A DNA stretch of 64,000 nt from Aquila chrysaetos chrysaetos (GCF_900496995.4 NW_024470327.1:62001-126000); one strand, 5' to 3'. Shown: positions 42,700-55,418, counted from the first letter of the stretch. Numbers and translations: made by a program. The notes: a model not told the origin generated them from the letters alone.

Positions 42700-44250
42700 C
42701 ACCCACCAGTAGAACTCAGAAAGAGGCTTGAGCCCTGCCTTCTGCTGGGCCACGCTTCCATACCGCACCAGAGACCACTACCCCGTGGCTCATCACAAAC
42801 TGGCAATGCACGTGAAGACAGTTTTAGAATGGTCACCAAACAAAAGTCAGGCATACGCTTGGAAGTTACGCATCACAGTTTGTTCACGTTATTGGTTTGG
42901 TTTCCTTGCTAAATGACCCAAGTCAGGTCACTGGATTGGGTGCTATGCAAACAGAAATCAAGAGGTCTTGGCCTTGGCAAGAAGTTTGAGGGTAACTGAC
43001 AACACAGAAGTAAATTCAAGTAACAAACAGAAACATAGTTATGAAGGAGAAAGGATTGAATGAATCATCTTAGAGGTGTATTAAGTTTTCAGACTGAATT
43101 GGACATCAAACACGCTTCATGCAAAATTCTATATGCATTCTAAAGTGAAAGACAAAAAAGGCAGAACCTTAACTTTTTACTACCTTTAACAAAACCACAG
43201 AACAGTTGTCTCAAGTGCAAGGTGTCCTCAACATACAGAATCCCACACACTGCCCATGCTACACCCATCAGCAGGAGACCTTCCCATGTACTGTATAGAA
43301 CATCAACTTCAGGTTCACACCGATAGGAAAGAAAGAATTGCATTAACATATAGGAAGTGGCTGGGCTTTTGATCTAATGCAACTCACCATTTTAACTATT
43401 CAAGTTACACAGAGACGCCCATTTTTTTTTTACCTTGAAAGGTAAGACTTGAGAAGCACCAGGGTTTTTTTGGGGTAATGCTGGAGTACAGAAGTGGATA
43501 GTCTACGCTTGATCCTCACTAGTACATAGGAGCTAGTGCAGAAGACAAAGTGTGACTGAGCCATTACATAACAAAGGCCAGAAGTAAATAAACTTACAGA
43601 CTCTCACAAGTTCCTGAAACATTTAATCAATTAAGTTCTCTTCAAACAAACATACATTCCATGCACAAAGAGAGGAGGTGCTTTTGAATCTCCCAAGAGA
43701 GATCCTCTCTGTCCTAGATTAGACCTCTCCCTATGCTTTTTAAAATAAAACATGAAACTAATTCCCACTGGTGTCTATATCCAACAGAATAGTAATGCTG
43801 GAAGGGCCACAAACAGTTTGGGATCCATTTGCAAGGTGCCACATAAATTTAATAAATAATACACCTTTGGAGAAAACCTGTCAAGTTACAGCAAAATACC
43901 ATAACTAATATTTACATATAGAGATAGGTCCTTTTTTAAAAGGTCAGCTTCAGGGAAGGACACTCAAGTAGAATGTTAAGTGTTACTAAGAAAAAAAGGT
44001 CCAACAGCAATTTAAGATGTCAACCCCCCCCAAAATCAGAGGCTCTTATATCCCAAATACAGTAGGGCCAAAAATGGCTACACAATAGGAAAAAGAAAAC
44101 CAAAGAACAGGGTGGGCTTGGGAATCAACAATACCACTTGGCTTGGTTAAAAGTATTAACCTAGCAGGGTAATACAAGTCGAACACGGGTAAGACTATTT
44201 CACCTTTTTCAAGGTTGTCTTTCTGAAATTCATTCACCATAACTGCAACA
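42700..44250. other. Intron-like DNA downstream of the UBAP2-like exon
   Basis: AT-rich. No further UBAP2-like coding sequence is seen on the minus strand, and no repeat family is recognised. Confidence 0.35.
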
Positions 44251-44255
44251 GGGCT

Positions 44256-44448
44256 TCATTCAGACAGAGCCACGGAGCTTTGGTACCCTATCCTACTATG
44301 CACAGAAGTCTGCTCATAGGAGGAAGTTGTTGTTCCTGGGCTAGTGCTCTGGGATGAGCAGGTTAGACTGGAAGAGGTGATGGCAGAGGTTGTGTAGGTG
44401 GCCTCCTGTACTGTATTGGGTATCAGCAAAGAGATATTCAAAGGATCA
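44256..44448 (-). pseudogene. UBAP2: UBAP2-family exon with an in-frame TGA
   Basis: UBAP2 is a cytoplasmic UBA-domain protein linked to stress granules, with a Ser/Thr-rich low-complexity middle. A strong acceptor (TACTTTTTCCAG) precedes a frame reading DPLNISL, VQEATYTTSAITSSSLT and SSYEQTSVHSRIGYQSS. This matches the UBAP2/UBAP2L Ser-rich segment ending in SS(Y/F)(D/E)Q(S/T)SVH.RI.YQS. It stops at TGA 44256-44258, where the known proteins continue with SAPGT-like residues. Recognisable residues after the TGA are few. Either the TGA is a real lesion or the exon end has diverged. UBAP2 has a W copy in birds, which fits the setting. Confidence 0.6.
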
Positions 44449-44451
44449 CTG

Positions 44452-45530
44452 GAAAAAGTAAAAATTATTTATCACCTTGGGAAACAACATCTTGAATACC
44501 TTCATGAAAATACTGGCTCCTATAGAGTTATCTAGAACTACCTTAAATATGCAGTCAGATCTACATTATTGATACTAGAAAATCTAATAATGAAAAAAAT
44601 AGTTAATTTTGCTTTGGTCCCCAGCAATCACTGCTTCAAAACCATCCATTGCACTAAGCACCATTCACCTTCCTCCTGCCAGCCCAACCAAAACAAGAGT
44701 TTACACACAAGCACTTTTCAGTCTTCTTATTTCCATCTTGTCAAAGGTTAAATTAATGATCATAATCTCTCTTTTTTAAACAACTAGACCCATAAAGTCT
44801 GGTACATGATGAAAAACACCCAGTCTCTTTTCACAATAGAATTCCAACATTACAGTAGCAGTCTAAGGGAATGAACTCTGCAAAAGAGGAAAAAAGACTT
44901 TAAAACATGCAAGAGTGTTTTTCTTTCTAAACAGCTTAAATAATTTCTAGAACTAGAAATGAAAGCTCATTTTTACTAGTATGTCTGAAGTAACTTCAGG
45001 AAGCCTTTTACTGATGCCAATTTTTTAATTAATAAGGAAGGAAAAAAACAGGTTACTGGTACACTGGCGCTAATCATTGGCTATTTTAGCATTTCACTAA
45101 GAGCTTCTGCATCCTGAAAGCCTGGCTTCTTTACTCATGCCATAGGAGCATCAGATCTGTAATCTGGTGCCAGTCTACTAACGCACATATACGGTACAAG
45201 GGTCATCTCTCCTAGATCAAAAGTAGAAAAATGTGCATTGTGAGGAACAAACCCTCAAACAAATTTAAAAATCAGGACAATTGAACAGGAGAAAACAATT
45301 CTATAAAGCGTAGCTTGTTATAAGGTTATTTACATGCTTGTCATCTCCAACTTCACAGCGACCCACCCAGGGAGATTTTGATTGCCATTGGACAATCAAA
45401 TACCTTGTCACAGAGGCAAGGTATGAATACTTACATTTTCTCTTGTTCAGCCTTATTCTTGGACTTAATGGACATGTTAAGAATTTTTTTTTTTCTCCAT
45501 GTCTTTTACTGTATTTATTTTCGAGTAAGT
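44452..45530. other. Intron-like DNA
   Basis: AT-rich, with no exon, RNA or known repeat recognised. Confidence 0.35.
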
Positions 45531-45535
45531 ATTAC

Positions 45536-45709
45536 CCGCTGATTTTTTTCTCTCCAATTGGGATAAACACATTTGAGATGTTCCTTATGTAACATATCTT
45601 CAAGAGCTTCTAAAGCCATCCCCAACTCGTCAGATTGAAGAAGAGCCACCGCCAGATAACAAGTAATGCTCAGTCTGCTTAGAAGTTTTAACCACACCTT
45701 CACAAGAGG
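45536..45709 (-). CDS. Unidentified open exon encoding a helical segment
   Basis: A 174-base exon (58 codons, phase 0 at both ends) sits between TGTCTTCAG and the donor CGG|GTAATA. It reads as amphipathic helices of TPR-like character: SRLSITCYLAVALLQSDELG, MALEALEDMLHKEHLKC, VYPNWREKNQR. It is fully open and its composition is protein-like. I do not recognise the protein. It lies about 1.1 kb upstream of the UBAP2-like exon on the same strand but does not look like UBAP2. The donor is not perfect (GTAATA), so it could be a decayed exon. Confidence 0.4.
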
Positions 45710-46129
45710 CTGAAGACATTCACCACCTTGTAAAGATCAAATCCAACTTCTGTCTCCCTGTCCCTCCAACTCCGATGGTCCAAGTCTATTTGTGATCAAC
45801 AGCTTTATTGTTACAGGGCAAGCCCACTACCACAGTAGTCAGGACAAGAGAAGTCGGGTCATATTGCTCAGGTCAACCTTACAGAGGACACTGGAGAGCA
45901 GGATTTCTAGCAATTGATATTTCTACTGGTAGTGTCATTGTGTCTCATCCTTTGTGTTTGGAGACACAAAAAAGTAGTAGGAAAAGCTCACAAAACAAAA
46001 AAAGAAGCCTATATGCTTATTAAAAAAAAAGTTCCAGAAGCATGCTTTAATAATGCTTTTTGTAGTTAAGGCAGTGAAATGTGCATGTTGAAAACACTTC
46101 TGCTGAACCACCCATCATTTTCATTACAG
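45710..46129. other. Boundary region of copy B
   Basis: A 71-codon plus-strand frame (45808-46023) follows TTTATTGTTACAG, but I recognise no product. From about 46130 the inverted repeat begins. Confidence 0.3.
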
Positions 46130-46960
46130 CCACGAGTGTGCGTGGGCCGGCAGGTTTTTGCACACCAACAGGCACGTGTGCACGCACAGTGACCCCATGT
46201 CCATGTGTGGTCGGTCACCTGTGTGTTATGCGTGTGCACACAGGCACAGGTACACCCATGTGCGTGGTGTAACGCCTGTTGTAACACACATGTGCACACT
46301 AACACATGCACAGGGCCACAAGTGTGTGTGTTGTAATACACGTGTGCACCCTGACGTGTGCACAGGCACACCCGTGTGCCTGCTGTAACACGTGCACAGC
46401 CTAACGTGTAAACAGGCACAGGTACACCTGTGTGCATGTTGTAACATGTGTACAGCCTAACGTGTACGTGGGCACAATTACACCCATCTGCATGTTGTAA
46501 CGCCTGTTGTAACACGCATGTACACCCTGACACGTGTGCACAGACAAGTACACATGTATACATGTCGTAATGCCTGTTTACATGTGTGTACAGCCTGGCA
46601 TGTGCACACAGGCATGAGTACACCCACGCGTGTGCTGTTAATGCATGTTGTTACATGTGTGTGTACAGCCTGGCAAATGTGCACGGGCACAAGTACTCCC
46701 ATGTACATGTTGTAATGCGTGTTGTAAAACACATGTGCAATGTGACATGTGTACACAGGCACAAGGACACCCATGTGCGTGTTCTAACATCTGCCATTTA
46801 CACATGTGTACACATGTCTGCGTGGCACCATGTCAGAGCCTGGCATACGTGTGTGCACATACAGCCTGGTGTACACGTGTGTGCACACACACGTACACAA
46901 GTGACCCCACATGGGCAGCTCTGTACCTACCCCTACACACACGTCAGCATCAGCTCCTGA
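46130..46960. repeat. CA/TG-rich VNTR, inverted copy
   Basis: Reverse-complement counterpart of the VNTR at 28340-29075, with the same ~60-70 bp units. Open frames on both strands are repeat by-products. Confidence 0.85.
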
Positions 46961-47324
46961 AGCCATGTGTATGTGAACATGCATGTGAACACGTGTGCAG
47001 CGTCCAGCACAGCCACACACGTGACATCACCACCGGCACATGCGCTCCAGCCCAGTGCACACACATATGCGTACGGACAAGCCCACAACACAACCCCATG
47101 TGTGCACACCCGCACACGCCTCGTGTGTGTCACCCCCCTCCTTGCGCACGGGGGCACTCACACGGCGGCAGCAGGTCCAGCACTGGTGCAGGGGAAGGGG
47201 CTATGCACCAGCCATGGCCTGGAGCAGGGGAGCGGGGGGAATGGACAGATGGTTACTGAGAGGCACTGGAGCCCCCTGTCCCCCTGCCCCGCAGTCCCAT
47301 ACTAGGCCCAGTAGAGCAGGAACC

Positions 47325-48106
47325 CAGTATGAACTGGGGGTGCTACTCCCAGTGCCCCCAGTATGACCAGTACTGGTGCTCCCAGCATGGCCGTCAGCTG
47401 TCGCTCATGCTCCCAGTATCTCCAGTATGACCAGTGCCTGCCATACCCAGCTCACAGTATGGTCGTTACCTGCCATTTCCATTCCCAGTGCTGCCAGTAT
47501 GACCAGTACCTGACAGTCCCAGCTCCAGTACAGCCATTAGCAGTCACTTCCATTCCCAGTGCTGCCAGTACCTGGCACACACACTCCCAGTACCCCCAGT
47601 ACGACCAGTACCTGCTGTTCCCAGCTCCCACTACAGCCAACACCTGTCCCCACCAGCATACCCATTACCCCTCGCTCCCAGTACACCCAGTTCTCCCAAT
47701 ACCTGTCCCTCTCCACTCCCAGTACTCCCTCTCCACTCTGGCTCCCATTTCCCAGTATACCCAGTAGCTGCCAGTAAGACCATCACCCATCATTCCTCAG
47801 CCCCAGTATTCCCAGTATACCAACACCTGTCACTCCCAGTATATCCAGTATCTCTCACTCTCAGCTCCAATAAACACCATTACCCACCGTTCCCCATTCA
47901 CAGTATAGCCCTTACAGAGCACTCCCAGTTCCCAGTATGCCCAGTACATGACACTCCCAGCTCCAAGCATACCCAGCAGCTGTCATTCCCAGCTCCCAGT
48001 AACACCAGTAACTGTCATTCCTGCCTCCCAGTAAGACCTGGCACTCCCAGTACAACCAGTATAGCCTTTATGCAGTGCTCCCAGTATAAACAATACCTTC
48101 CGCTCT
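47325..48106. repeat. CTCCCAGTA minisatellite, inverted copy
   Basis: Reverse complement of the TACTGGGAG minisatellite at 26740-28075, with units such as CTCCCAGTACCCCCAGTA. It joins unique duplicon sequence at about 48107. Confidence 0.85.
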
Positions 48107-50337
48107 CAGGGAGATTACAGATCTCATTCCCTGTCTTAAAATCATCTGCTAGTTTCAGTCCAAATCATCAGAACCTGCAGAAGCACAACCACAAAGAGCC
48201 CCTTCTTATGTAGAGGTTTAACTTGGAGACCATTAGGATCAAGTTACTATCTTTTTTGACAATGCAGGTCAGCATTTTATCTACTATATTACATTCTAGT
48301 TTGCCTAAGAAGCATGTGCCACGGTACTTTGCCACTTCCCCCCCCCACACCCCGCCCCAGAACAGGCGTTTCACTTCAACACAGACATTTTGTAATTTCA
48401 GCATATAGGCAAACATCAAAGGTATTCATCTACTTTACGTAATGGCTTTACCTGGGAAGAGTACAGCTTCACCTAAGGGCAGGTTGGAAGAGAAGATACT
48501 GACTAGCTCTCACACTCCCAACTTCAAGGCATTCTGACCAAAAGGTTTGGATTCAAACCTTCTATTCAGCACAGAAATAAATAGAAAGGGTTGCCTGCTG
48601 CCTGCTCAAAGAGAGTATGTGAGAACACAGCAAAACCATTCTCAAGCACGCATTTTTCTTAAATGCTAATAACCTGTTGGATTAGCAAGGAAAGTTCTAC
48701 CTTGCTGCATGCTGCATCTCATTATTTTTTTGATTAAATCACTTAGAGAAAAACCTCAGAAAAGCAGGTGAAAGTGAACAGTTTGGGGGTTTTGGCTTCA
48801 TTTTGGTTTTAAGGTGGTTAAACAAGCAATTTTATTGCTTCCACGCTCCGGAAGCATTTTCTTTGTTTAATAACGGATGAGAGTTTAGCTAAGTAAATCC
48901 AAGAGGTACTCTTGTTTCTTCTCTCAACGAAGCAGTCGTCACCATCTGTTCGCACTTGCCAAACACACATCCAGTAAGACCAAGAGAGCAAGGGCTCCCA
49001 TCTGCTCCGTTTCCCTTGCGTGGCAAGGAGGAGGACAGCAACCAGCCCGTGGGAGCAGACAGCTTGCCAACAGCCACCGCGCTAAGGAACGCAGCCCACT
49101 GCTCAGAAATCACTGGCCTATATAAGGGCTTTCCATAAAGGTACAAATGAGAAGGACAAAAGAAGGACCAAGTATCTACAAGATCAGAGCAGAATGAGAA
49201 AGCCAAGAGCATAAATTGCAACACTCCAAAATGAAAAAAAAACCCAAACAACTCCTTACGAGGATGTCACATCATCTTGGAAGACCAGTGCACTTGCCTG
49301 GGCGCCAGCAGGACCCAACAATTCTTACTCCTGAGATTTTCATCACCCGTTGTGGCAAGCCACTGGGCAGGCCTCATTAGCCATATCCTCAACAGCTTTA
49401 ATTGGTGACTGTAGCCCTTGGGACAGACAAACAAATGACAGGCTAGCCAAGGCTGTAAGGAAGAAAGAATCCCATGCTACATCTACATATAACAAGCTGT
49501 TTCTGAGTGACAGAAGACTTGTACTCCGGGAGTAAAGGTGTCCATTTTAAATGACAAATCTACTCAGCGGGATCGCTGTCTTCACAAAGAGGCACCCCTA
49601 CTCACCCTGCCGCAAAGGAGGCAAAGAGGAAGGGAACGCATGAAGAACACGCAGCCAGAACCAGAACCGAGCTGGGACGGCTGCCAAAAGTCTCCAGGCA
49701 CATCAGACCACAGCACGCTCCACATGTCTTCACAGGTCTACTTGCCTACTGGCTAAATAACTATCTTGTCTCCCTCCCTCTTTTCTTTTGTAGTACTGTA
49801 CATTGCTGACAGCAGCCTACTGCAACTTGCTTACCGTAATTTAGCTTACTAAATGCAGTAATGCATTCAGGTAGTTTATAGCACCTGAATCTGTAAATCG
49901 TTTTTTTCTTCACTGAACCCCCCAAGAAATACATGAAGGCCCGTCCTAGCCAAGCTAAAAACACACAGTACACAATTACCTTAACGTTTAACAGAAGGAA
50001 GCATCTTGTATGGAGTCAAACCTCTGCAAGTACACGGAACGACAAACTGGGAATCTTCTCATCTCGTTACGCTCCTCCATGCTAGCAGCAGCTCCACTCC
50101 CAGTCTTCTCAGACACACCCTGAAGATCCATTTAGCCTAACTGGTTCTGTAAGCAGTACCGGATTCCCCAAATGGGCAAGAAGAGTATAGGTGTGGAAAA
50201 CCAATTCCTAGAGGCACACTAAACACATGGGAGAAGAAATTATTCAGAGCAATCTTTAAGAACTCCACATTTTCAATACACTGGGAAAGGAGGAGAACTT
50301 ACATACTTAAGGGTAATTTATAAGCTTTAGAAGTCAC

Positions 50338-50837
50338 NNNNNNNNNNNNNNNNNNNNNNNNNNNNNNNNNNNNNNNNNNNNNNNNNNNNNNNNNNNNNNN
50401 NNNNNNNNNNNNNNNNNNNNNNNNNNNNNNNNNNNNNNNNNNNNNNNNNNNNNNNNNNNNNNNNNNNNNNNNNNNNNNNNNNNNNNNNNNNNNNNNNNNN
50501 NNNNNNNNNNNNNNNNNNNNNNNNNNNNNNNNNNNNNNNNNNNNNNNNNNNNNNNNNNNNNNNNNNNNNNNNNNNNNNNNNNNNNNNNNNNNNNNNNNNN
50601 NNNNNNNNNNNNNNNNNNNNNNNNNNNNNNNNNNNNNNNNNNNNNNNNNNNNNNNNNNNNNNNNNNNNNNNNNNNNNNNNNNNNNNNNNNNNNNNNNNNN
50701 NNNNNNNNNNNNNNNNNNNNNNNNNNNNNNNNNNNNNNNNNNNNNNNNNNNNNNNNNNNNNNNNNNNNNNNNNNNNNNNNNNNNNNNNNNNNNNNNNNNN
50801 NNNNNNNNNNNNNNNNNNNNNNNNNNNNNNNNNNNNN
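50338..50837. other. Assembly gap of 500 N
   Basis: Exactly 500 undetermined bases, the usual arbitrary scaffold-gap size, within copy B between A-like sequence (left) and sequence not in A (right). The order across it is therefore not proven. Confidence 0.98.
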
Positions 50838-51832
50838 CGTTTACCTCGTGTTTCCTGTGTGTCATGCTGCAGCACAGAAAGCCAGTACCCACAGCTGCAC
50901 AAAGATTCCACTGGTCACACCGGGTGCAAAGCACTGAGGAGCCTTGGCTCAGTCTTGGCCGTACAGGAGCAATCCATCTCAAACAAACTACACATTGGCG
51001 CTTGGGGTATCACACGGAGAGAGTTAATTACTGCTTTTCCTCCCAATAACAACAAAAAAGAAAAAAAAAAAAAAAAAAAAAAAAAAAGAAACCCTCCTCG
51101 CTTCCACAGCTCTTCCTTCCAGGCTAGAGATTTATGGCAGCGACTACCTATTTTACCCAACATACTAACACCTTTGAACAATTGATCCAAGTTGCCCCAA
51201 AATAGATCATAAATATTAACGGTCTAAAGAAAGACCAGAGGTCTCTGCACTACTGGAGACGCAGGACACTTTTATTTACTGAATCCTTTGTAAAACCAAT
51301 TGTTTGTGATGGCAACTGAACTACAAACTTCTTTTTAGAACAAAGACTTAGGGAATGGGAATATCCTGCCAACACTTTGATTGCTTGTTAGCACTTGCAT
51401 GGCTTCAAATGCACACGTAATGACACTGAACTGTATGGAAATTATCAGGTATTTATTTTGCTGTTGGTGCCAAGGCCACAGTTGTTGTGAGGCATACACA
51501 AGCAGATGAAATCCTGCCCAAAAGAGTTTGCAAACACCTCTGTGTGAACACAGTCACTGCATTTCAAGCCTTCCACCTGTGACAACGTCCTCTCAGGGGG
51601 CACACTTGCCTGCTCTGATCAAACACTAACTCAGCAGAGTTAAACTGAACTGATACAAAATCTGGGCCAACCTTACATTCATGGCTGGGATACAAGACTC
51701 CTATCACAGGGCTCACACTTCAGTCCCACATGAGGTAGGCAAGTAAATTGCATTTCCCACTGGTCAAATATTCCTCCTCAGAGCTCTCTTTAAACTGAGG
51801 TCTCGCGGTAAGGAGAGAAGAAAGTGCCTTAC
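50838..51832. other. BBX intron-like DNA with a poly-A run
   Basis: An A-run of about 30 bases lies at about 51056-51088. It is otherwise unique and lies downstream of the BBX exon on the minus strand. No exon is recognised. Confidence 0.4.
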
Positions 51833-51899
51833 CTCTTGTGCAGTCAGGGCACGTTCCCCTGCTAAAAGAGCATACTCAGGCCTCCCATTTGTGTCCGAT
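51833..51899 (-). pseudogene. BBX: BBX exon with a 1-base frameshift (copy B)
   Basis: The exon is bounded by CTTTTAACAG and GAG|GTAAGG. Starting in the phase left by the exon at 12887-13085 (one base, G), it reads D.TQMGGLSML, matching the next stretch of BBX, then meets TAG. The neighbouring frame continues with LLAGERALTAQE, matching the following BBX residues (LLLAGEHALG). A single-base loss in the T/C run of ATGCTCTTTTAG explains both. The 67-base length also fits a loss of one base. This ties the amplified unit to BBX and shows this copy is broken. Confidence 0.75.
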
Positions 51900-52648
51900 C
51901 TGTTAAAAGAGTAAAACCAAGTCTTCAGCTGATTCATTTGCTCTTTAAAGAACCTACCATTTGCAGCGTTGAACCCCCAAAAGACTACTTGTCACAAACC
52001 CTCAAGCAAGCTGCCATAAAAGGCAATTCAAGAGAACCACAAATAACCATTTCTGTACCCTCTGGGAGAGGCTTTCAAAGCTGTCTGAAGGATTGAATTG
52101 GATTTGTCTGCTTACACCCCATTGCGTGGATTTACAATTTTACTGCCAAGGTTGAGGTACTACAGAGATGGATACCTTTAAAACAGCAACCGTAATGATC
52201 TCATGCAGAAATATACACAAAGATGCTCTACTATCACCCATGTTATAACTCCATGGATGCTTCTACCAGGGAGTGGTTCCTTTCCTAGCCACCGAACAAG
52301 GAAAGGATGGAACAAAATGGCATCATCAAGCCCTGAAGCAAAATTTCCATTTTCATTTAGCTTTAATTTAGAGCTGCATTTGTGGTGAAAAGTGCCAGCC
52401 TGACAGCTCTGAAGCATGAAGCGCTTGATCCTCTGCGCCAGAGCCCGCAGGCCCTGGCCAGGCAAGCTGCCTGTGCTTCTTGCCCTGCCAATACAATATT
52501 AACTGAGGAAAGTAAAATGGATTAGAAATTTATTTTCTCCAAGTATTTGATGCTGACAGCTTCTCGCCTCCAGCCTTCTGCACCTCCAGCTCGGCAAATG
52601 ACAACAAGAAGTGAAAGCAATGAACACTGGCACTGCATTACTCACGAC

Positions 52649-53472
52649 TGGCAGAGAAGTGAAAAGAAAGTGATTATTCTGTGCTAAAAGGAGAATGTCT
52701 TGTAGTCTTCCAAGTTGGAATCTCTGCGCTTGGAATTTAAAACCTGTTTTTACTGAGCTGTTATGTTTAAATGAGGGGGAAGGTGTATTGTAGTCACAGA
52801 TACTCAGTTCCATTAAGAAGGGTCTTTGCCTTCTGAGTTGAGCTTTCTTGGTTTTCCATGAAAAGTGCCTCAAGTCGTATGATTTCAGGTGATGGTGAAG
52901 GAATAAAATCGACTCGTGGAGTTAGAGGCGAATCAAAAAGGATGTCGTGTGACTGTGTTGGTATATGAACTTTTTTAAATCAGGATTTTCTTTTTTTTTT
53001 GAGCAACGGACCCACTTCCCATGCACCTGCATAAAGCCCATTGTCTCTGATAGAAGCATGCAATATGGCTTATGATGTAATACTTACTTTAAGTCTAAGC
53101 TGTACTATGCTGTGCTCTTTTGGGCTTGTAGTATTCTTCTGAAAGCTGGCCCTCCACATCAAAGAGGCAGGCTGTGTAATCTGCTTTCCCCCCAAATGTA
53201 GACCAAAATCACTGTCATGAATACAGTCTGAACAAAACTAGTGGAGGGATTTGTTAGAATCCTGATGGGCCAGAAATTAGCCTCTACTTACTGGTGAGTT
53301 ACTGTATTTTACTTGCCCTGTGCTGTCTGAGAAGCAGGTAAGTGTCAGAGCACTTTCCCAGGGAATAAAACCGCCCCTCTCTGATTCTTTCCGAGGGTCC
53401 CCTAAGTAAAATGCTGCATCCTCCAGAACAATCCGTGCTAAGCAGCAATTTGTGTGCACAATCAGCACCAGT
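52649..53472. other. Spacer at the centre of the B/C palindrome
   Basis: About 820 bases not matching copy A in either orientation as far as I can see. No exon, RNA gene or transposon is recognised. Confidence 0.45.
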
Positions 53473-54864
53473 AGTCTGCAGTCTCATGTCTTTCACTGGA
53501 CTGTGAAATACAGTATAGTGTTAAGTTTTTGTTGCTAACCCTCTTGTGACATACCAGTGGGCACATAAAAGCCCTTCAAAAAAGTCTCAGCCTGTTCTCT
53601 TGATCCTAGGCAAGACTTGCCTTGTGAAAAACTATTCAAGATCACTGTTTCACAGATCCCCCATTTCCATGTCTCCTGGGAAGGCAGATACTGTTCACTG
53701 TACAGGTGTGCTGGGACTCATCTGCATGTTCTTAGGTCCCAGGAGTCTTTCTGTATGATGGATCAGAAATTTAGCATGTTGAAGTTTGATACTGAAACTG
53801 AAGAGTTAGGTAATACAAACATAATTGTTTTCCTGACAGATCTCCTCAAGCACATCGCAGCCTGGAGTCCTGGGAGCTGTGAAACCAAGCGAGGAGTCTG
53901 CATTGCTTCAGTTTGCTGAGGTCTAATAGCTGAAGTATGGTGGGGGAGGATGGGGGGAAGCAAGGCACCGGTAAGAGTTGTCACTGAGTGGCTAAGCACC
54001 CTGTCTGATAAGGGATTCCCATCAGTAGATGTTTACCTTGATGGCGGCATTATGTTAAGAAAATCAGAGGGGTATGTGGGGGGGAATAACCAGTGATTGG
54101 ACGAGGTGTTGGCCAGTTCTACCAGCTGTAGCATACACAAAGGACACTGGGCTTGTGAACATTACCTGGCCTTCCATACCAAAGGCCCACTGCAGATGTT
54201 TTTTTTCCAAGTGGCCTTCTGATTTGCATCTAGGAAAACAACAAATAAAAGGGCATTCTGAAATGACACTCTGCACTGCCTGTGGAAGAGGCTGCAGCAG
54301 TGCAAAATGGCAACTGCCCTAGAGGCAGGGATCCTGTGAAAAATAAACTTGCAGGTCAAAGGAAGCTTATCCCAACAGCTGCAAGGATAGGTAGCAGCAT
54401 CGTTAGGTGGTGACTTCTAAAGCCTATAAATTACCCTTACGTATGTAAGTTCTCCTCCTTTCTCCATGTATTGAAAATGTGGAGTTCTTAAAGGTTGCTT
54501 TGAAGAATGTCTTCTCCCATGTGTTTAGTGTGCCTCTAGGAACTGGTTTTCCACACCTATACTCTTCTTGCCCATTTGGGGGGTCTGGTACTGCTTACAG
54601 AACCAGTTAGGCTAAATGGATCTTCAGGGTGTGTCTGAGAAGACTGGGAGTGGAGCTGGTGCTAGCATGGAGGAGTATAACGGGGTGAGAAGGTAACCAT
54701 TTGTCCTTCCATGTACTTGCAGAGGTTTGACTACAGAGAAGATGCTTCTTTCTGTTAAATGTTAAGGGAATTGTGTACTGTGTGTTTTCAGCTTGGCTAG
54801 GATGGGCCTTGATGTATTTGTTGGGAGGTTAAGTGAAGAAAAAAGTGATTTACTGATTCACTTG

Positions 54865-55326
54865 TGTGGGAGAATTTGTGGGAGAAATTGTGGGAGGACG
54901 AAGGAAACTGCACAAGGCACAACTGTTGTTGTAAGTTTACTAACTGCACAAAGGCACAATTATTATGAGCTTGCTGAAGAATGCACAAAAAGTAGAACAA
55001 GGTCGGGCGTATGTGACTGATAACAGGAGGGCGATGTGAGTGAAGACAGAGTGCAAGACAGCATGCAGGTGGAGGAAACTTCGCATGATTAGAGGACTTT
55101 ATCCAATTAGACTATTGTTTAAGCGCATGAACAGCACATGTTAACCAATCAACAAATGGCTTATGTGTGAGTAGATACTAGAAACATCTATAACCGAGTG
55201 TTGCACAGTTAATAAACCGAGAAATCGTTTGATCCACAGTATCTGTGTTAGTCCGTTTTCTCCCCAGGGCAAGTCCCTGGCGATGTGTCGCTTTCCCTAG
55301 ATTGTCGCAGCGGAGAAAGTGCGACA
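54865..55326 (+). repeat. 5' LTR of the betaretrovirus-like provirus
   Basis: 462 bp, TGTGGGAG to GTGCGACA, with TATAAC near 55190 and AATAAA at 55211-55216. The first ~40 bases contain near-repeats of TGTGGGAGAA. Compared with the 3' LTR there are roughly 15 substitutions and an 11-base indel (GAAGACAGAGT), about 97% identity. Confidence 0.92.
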
Positions 55327-55328
55327 AG

Positions 55329-55346
55329 TGGTGACCCCGACACGGA
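55329..55346 (+). promoter_or_regulatory. Primer-binding site, tRNA-Trp-like
   Basis: TGGTGACCCCGAC is complementary to the 3' end of tRNA-Trp over 13 bases, then diverges (ACGGA). The first part is the same as the primer site of Rous sarcoma-type viruses. It may have mutated, or a different tRNA may be the true primer. Confidence 0.6.
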
Positions 55347-55418
55347 CGCGGAGTGTGCGAGTGTTTTGCCTGGCCAGGCGTTTGGAAGAGAGCCCTTGGG
55401 GTGATCCTGCCGGTGACG

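Larger units (their letters stand above)
46130..52648 (-). repeat. Amplified unit, copy B (inverted)
   Basis: Read on the minus strand it follows copy A: 52648-52014 = A 19592-20240; then a stretch absent from A, holding a BBX exon; then a 500-N gap; 50337-48107 = A 21761-23986; 48106-46130 = A ~27350-28950. It lacks A 23987-27350 with a sharp join at about 48107. Together with copy C it forms an imperfect palindrome around 52.65-53.47 kb. Confidence 0.85.

Noticed and set aside
43140-43349. 69-codon minus-strand frame downstream of the UBAP2-like exon
   Set aside because: No similarity to the UBAP2 continuation and no clean acceptor.
46066-47305. 185- and 204-codon Cys/His-rich frames
   Set aside because: They are translations of the CA/TG VNTR, which yields CTCVHT-like peptides in several frames; not zinc-finger genes.
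51834-51898. Reading the copy-B exon as a wholly open 22-codon exon in the +1 frame
   Set aside because: Only the second half of that frame matches BBX; the first half matches in the other frame, so a frameshift is the better explanation.
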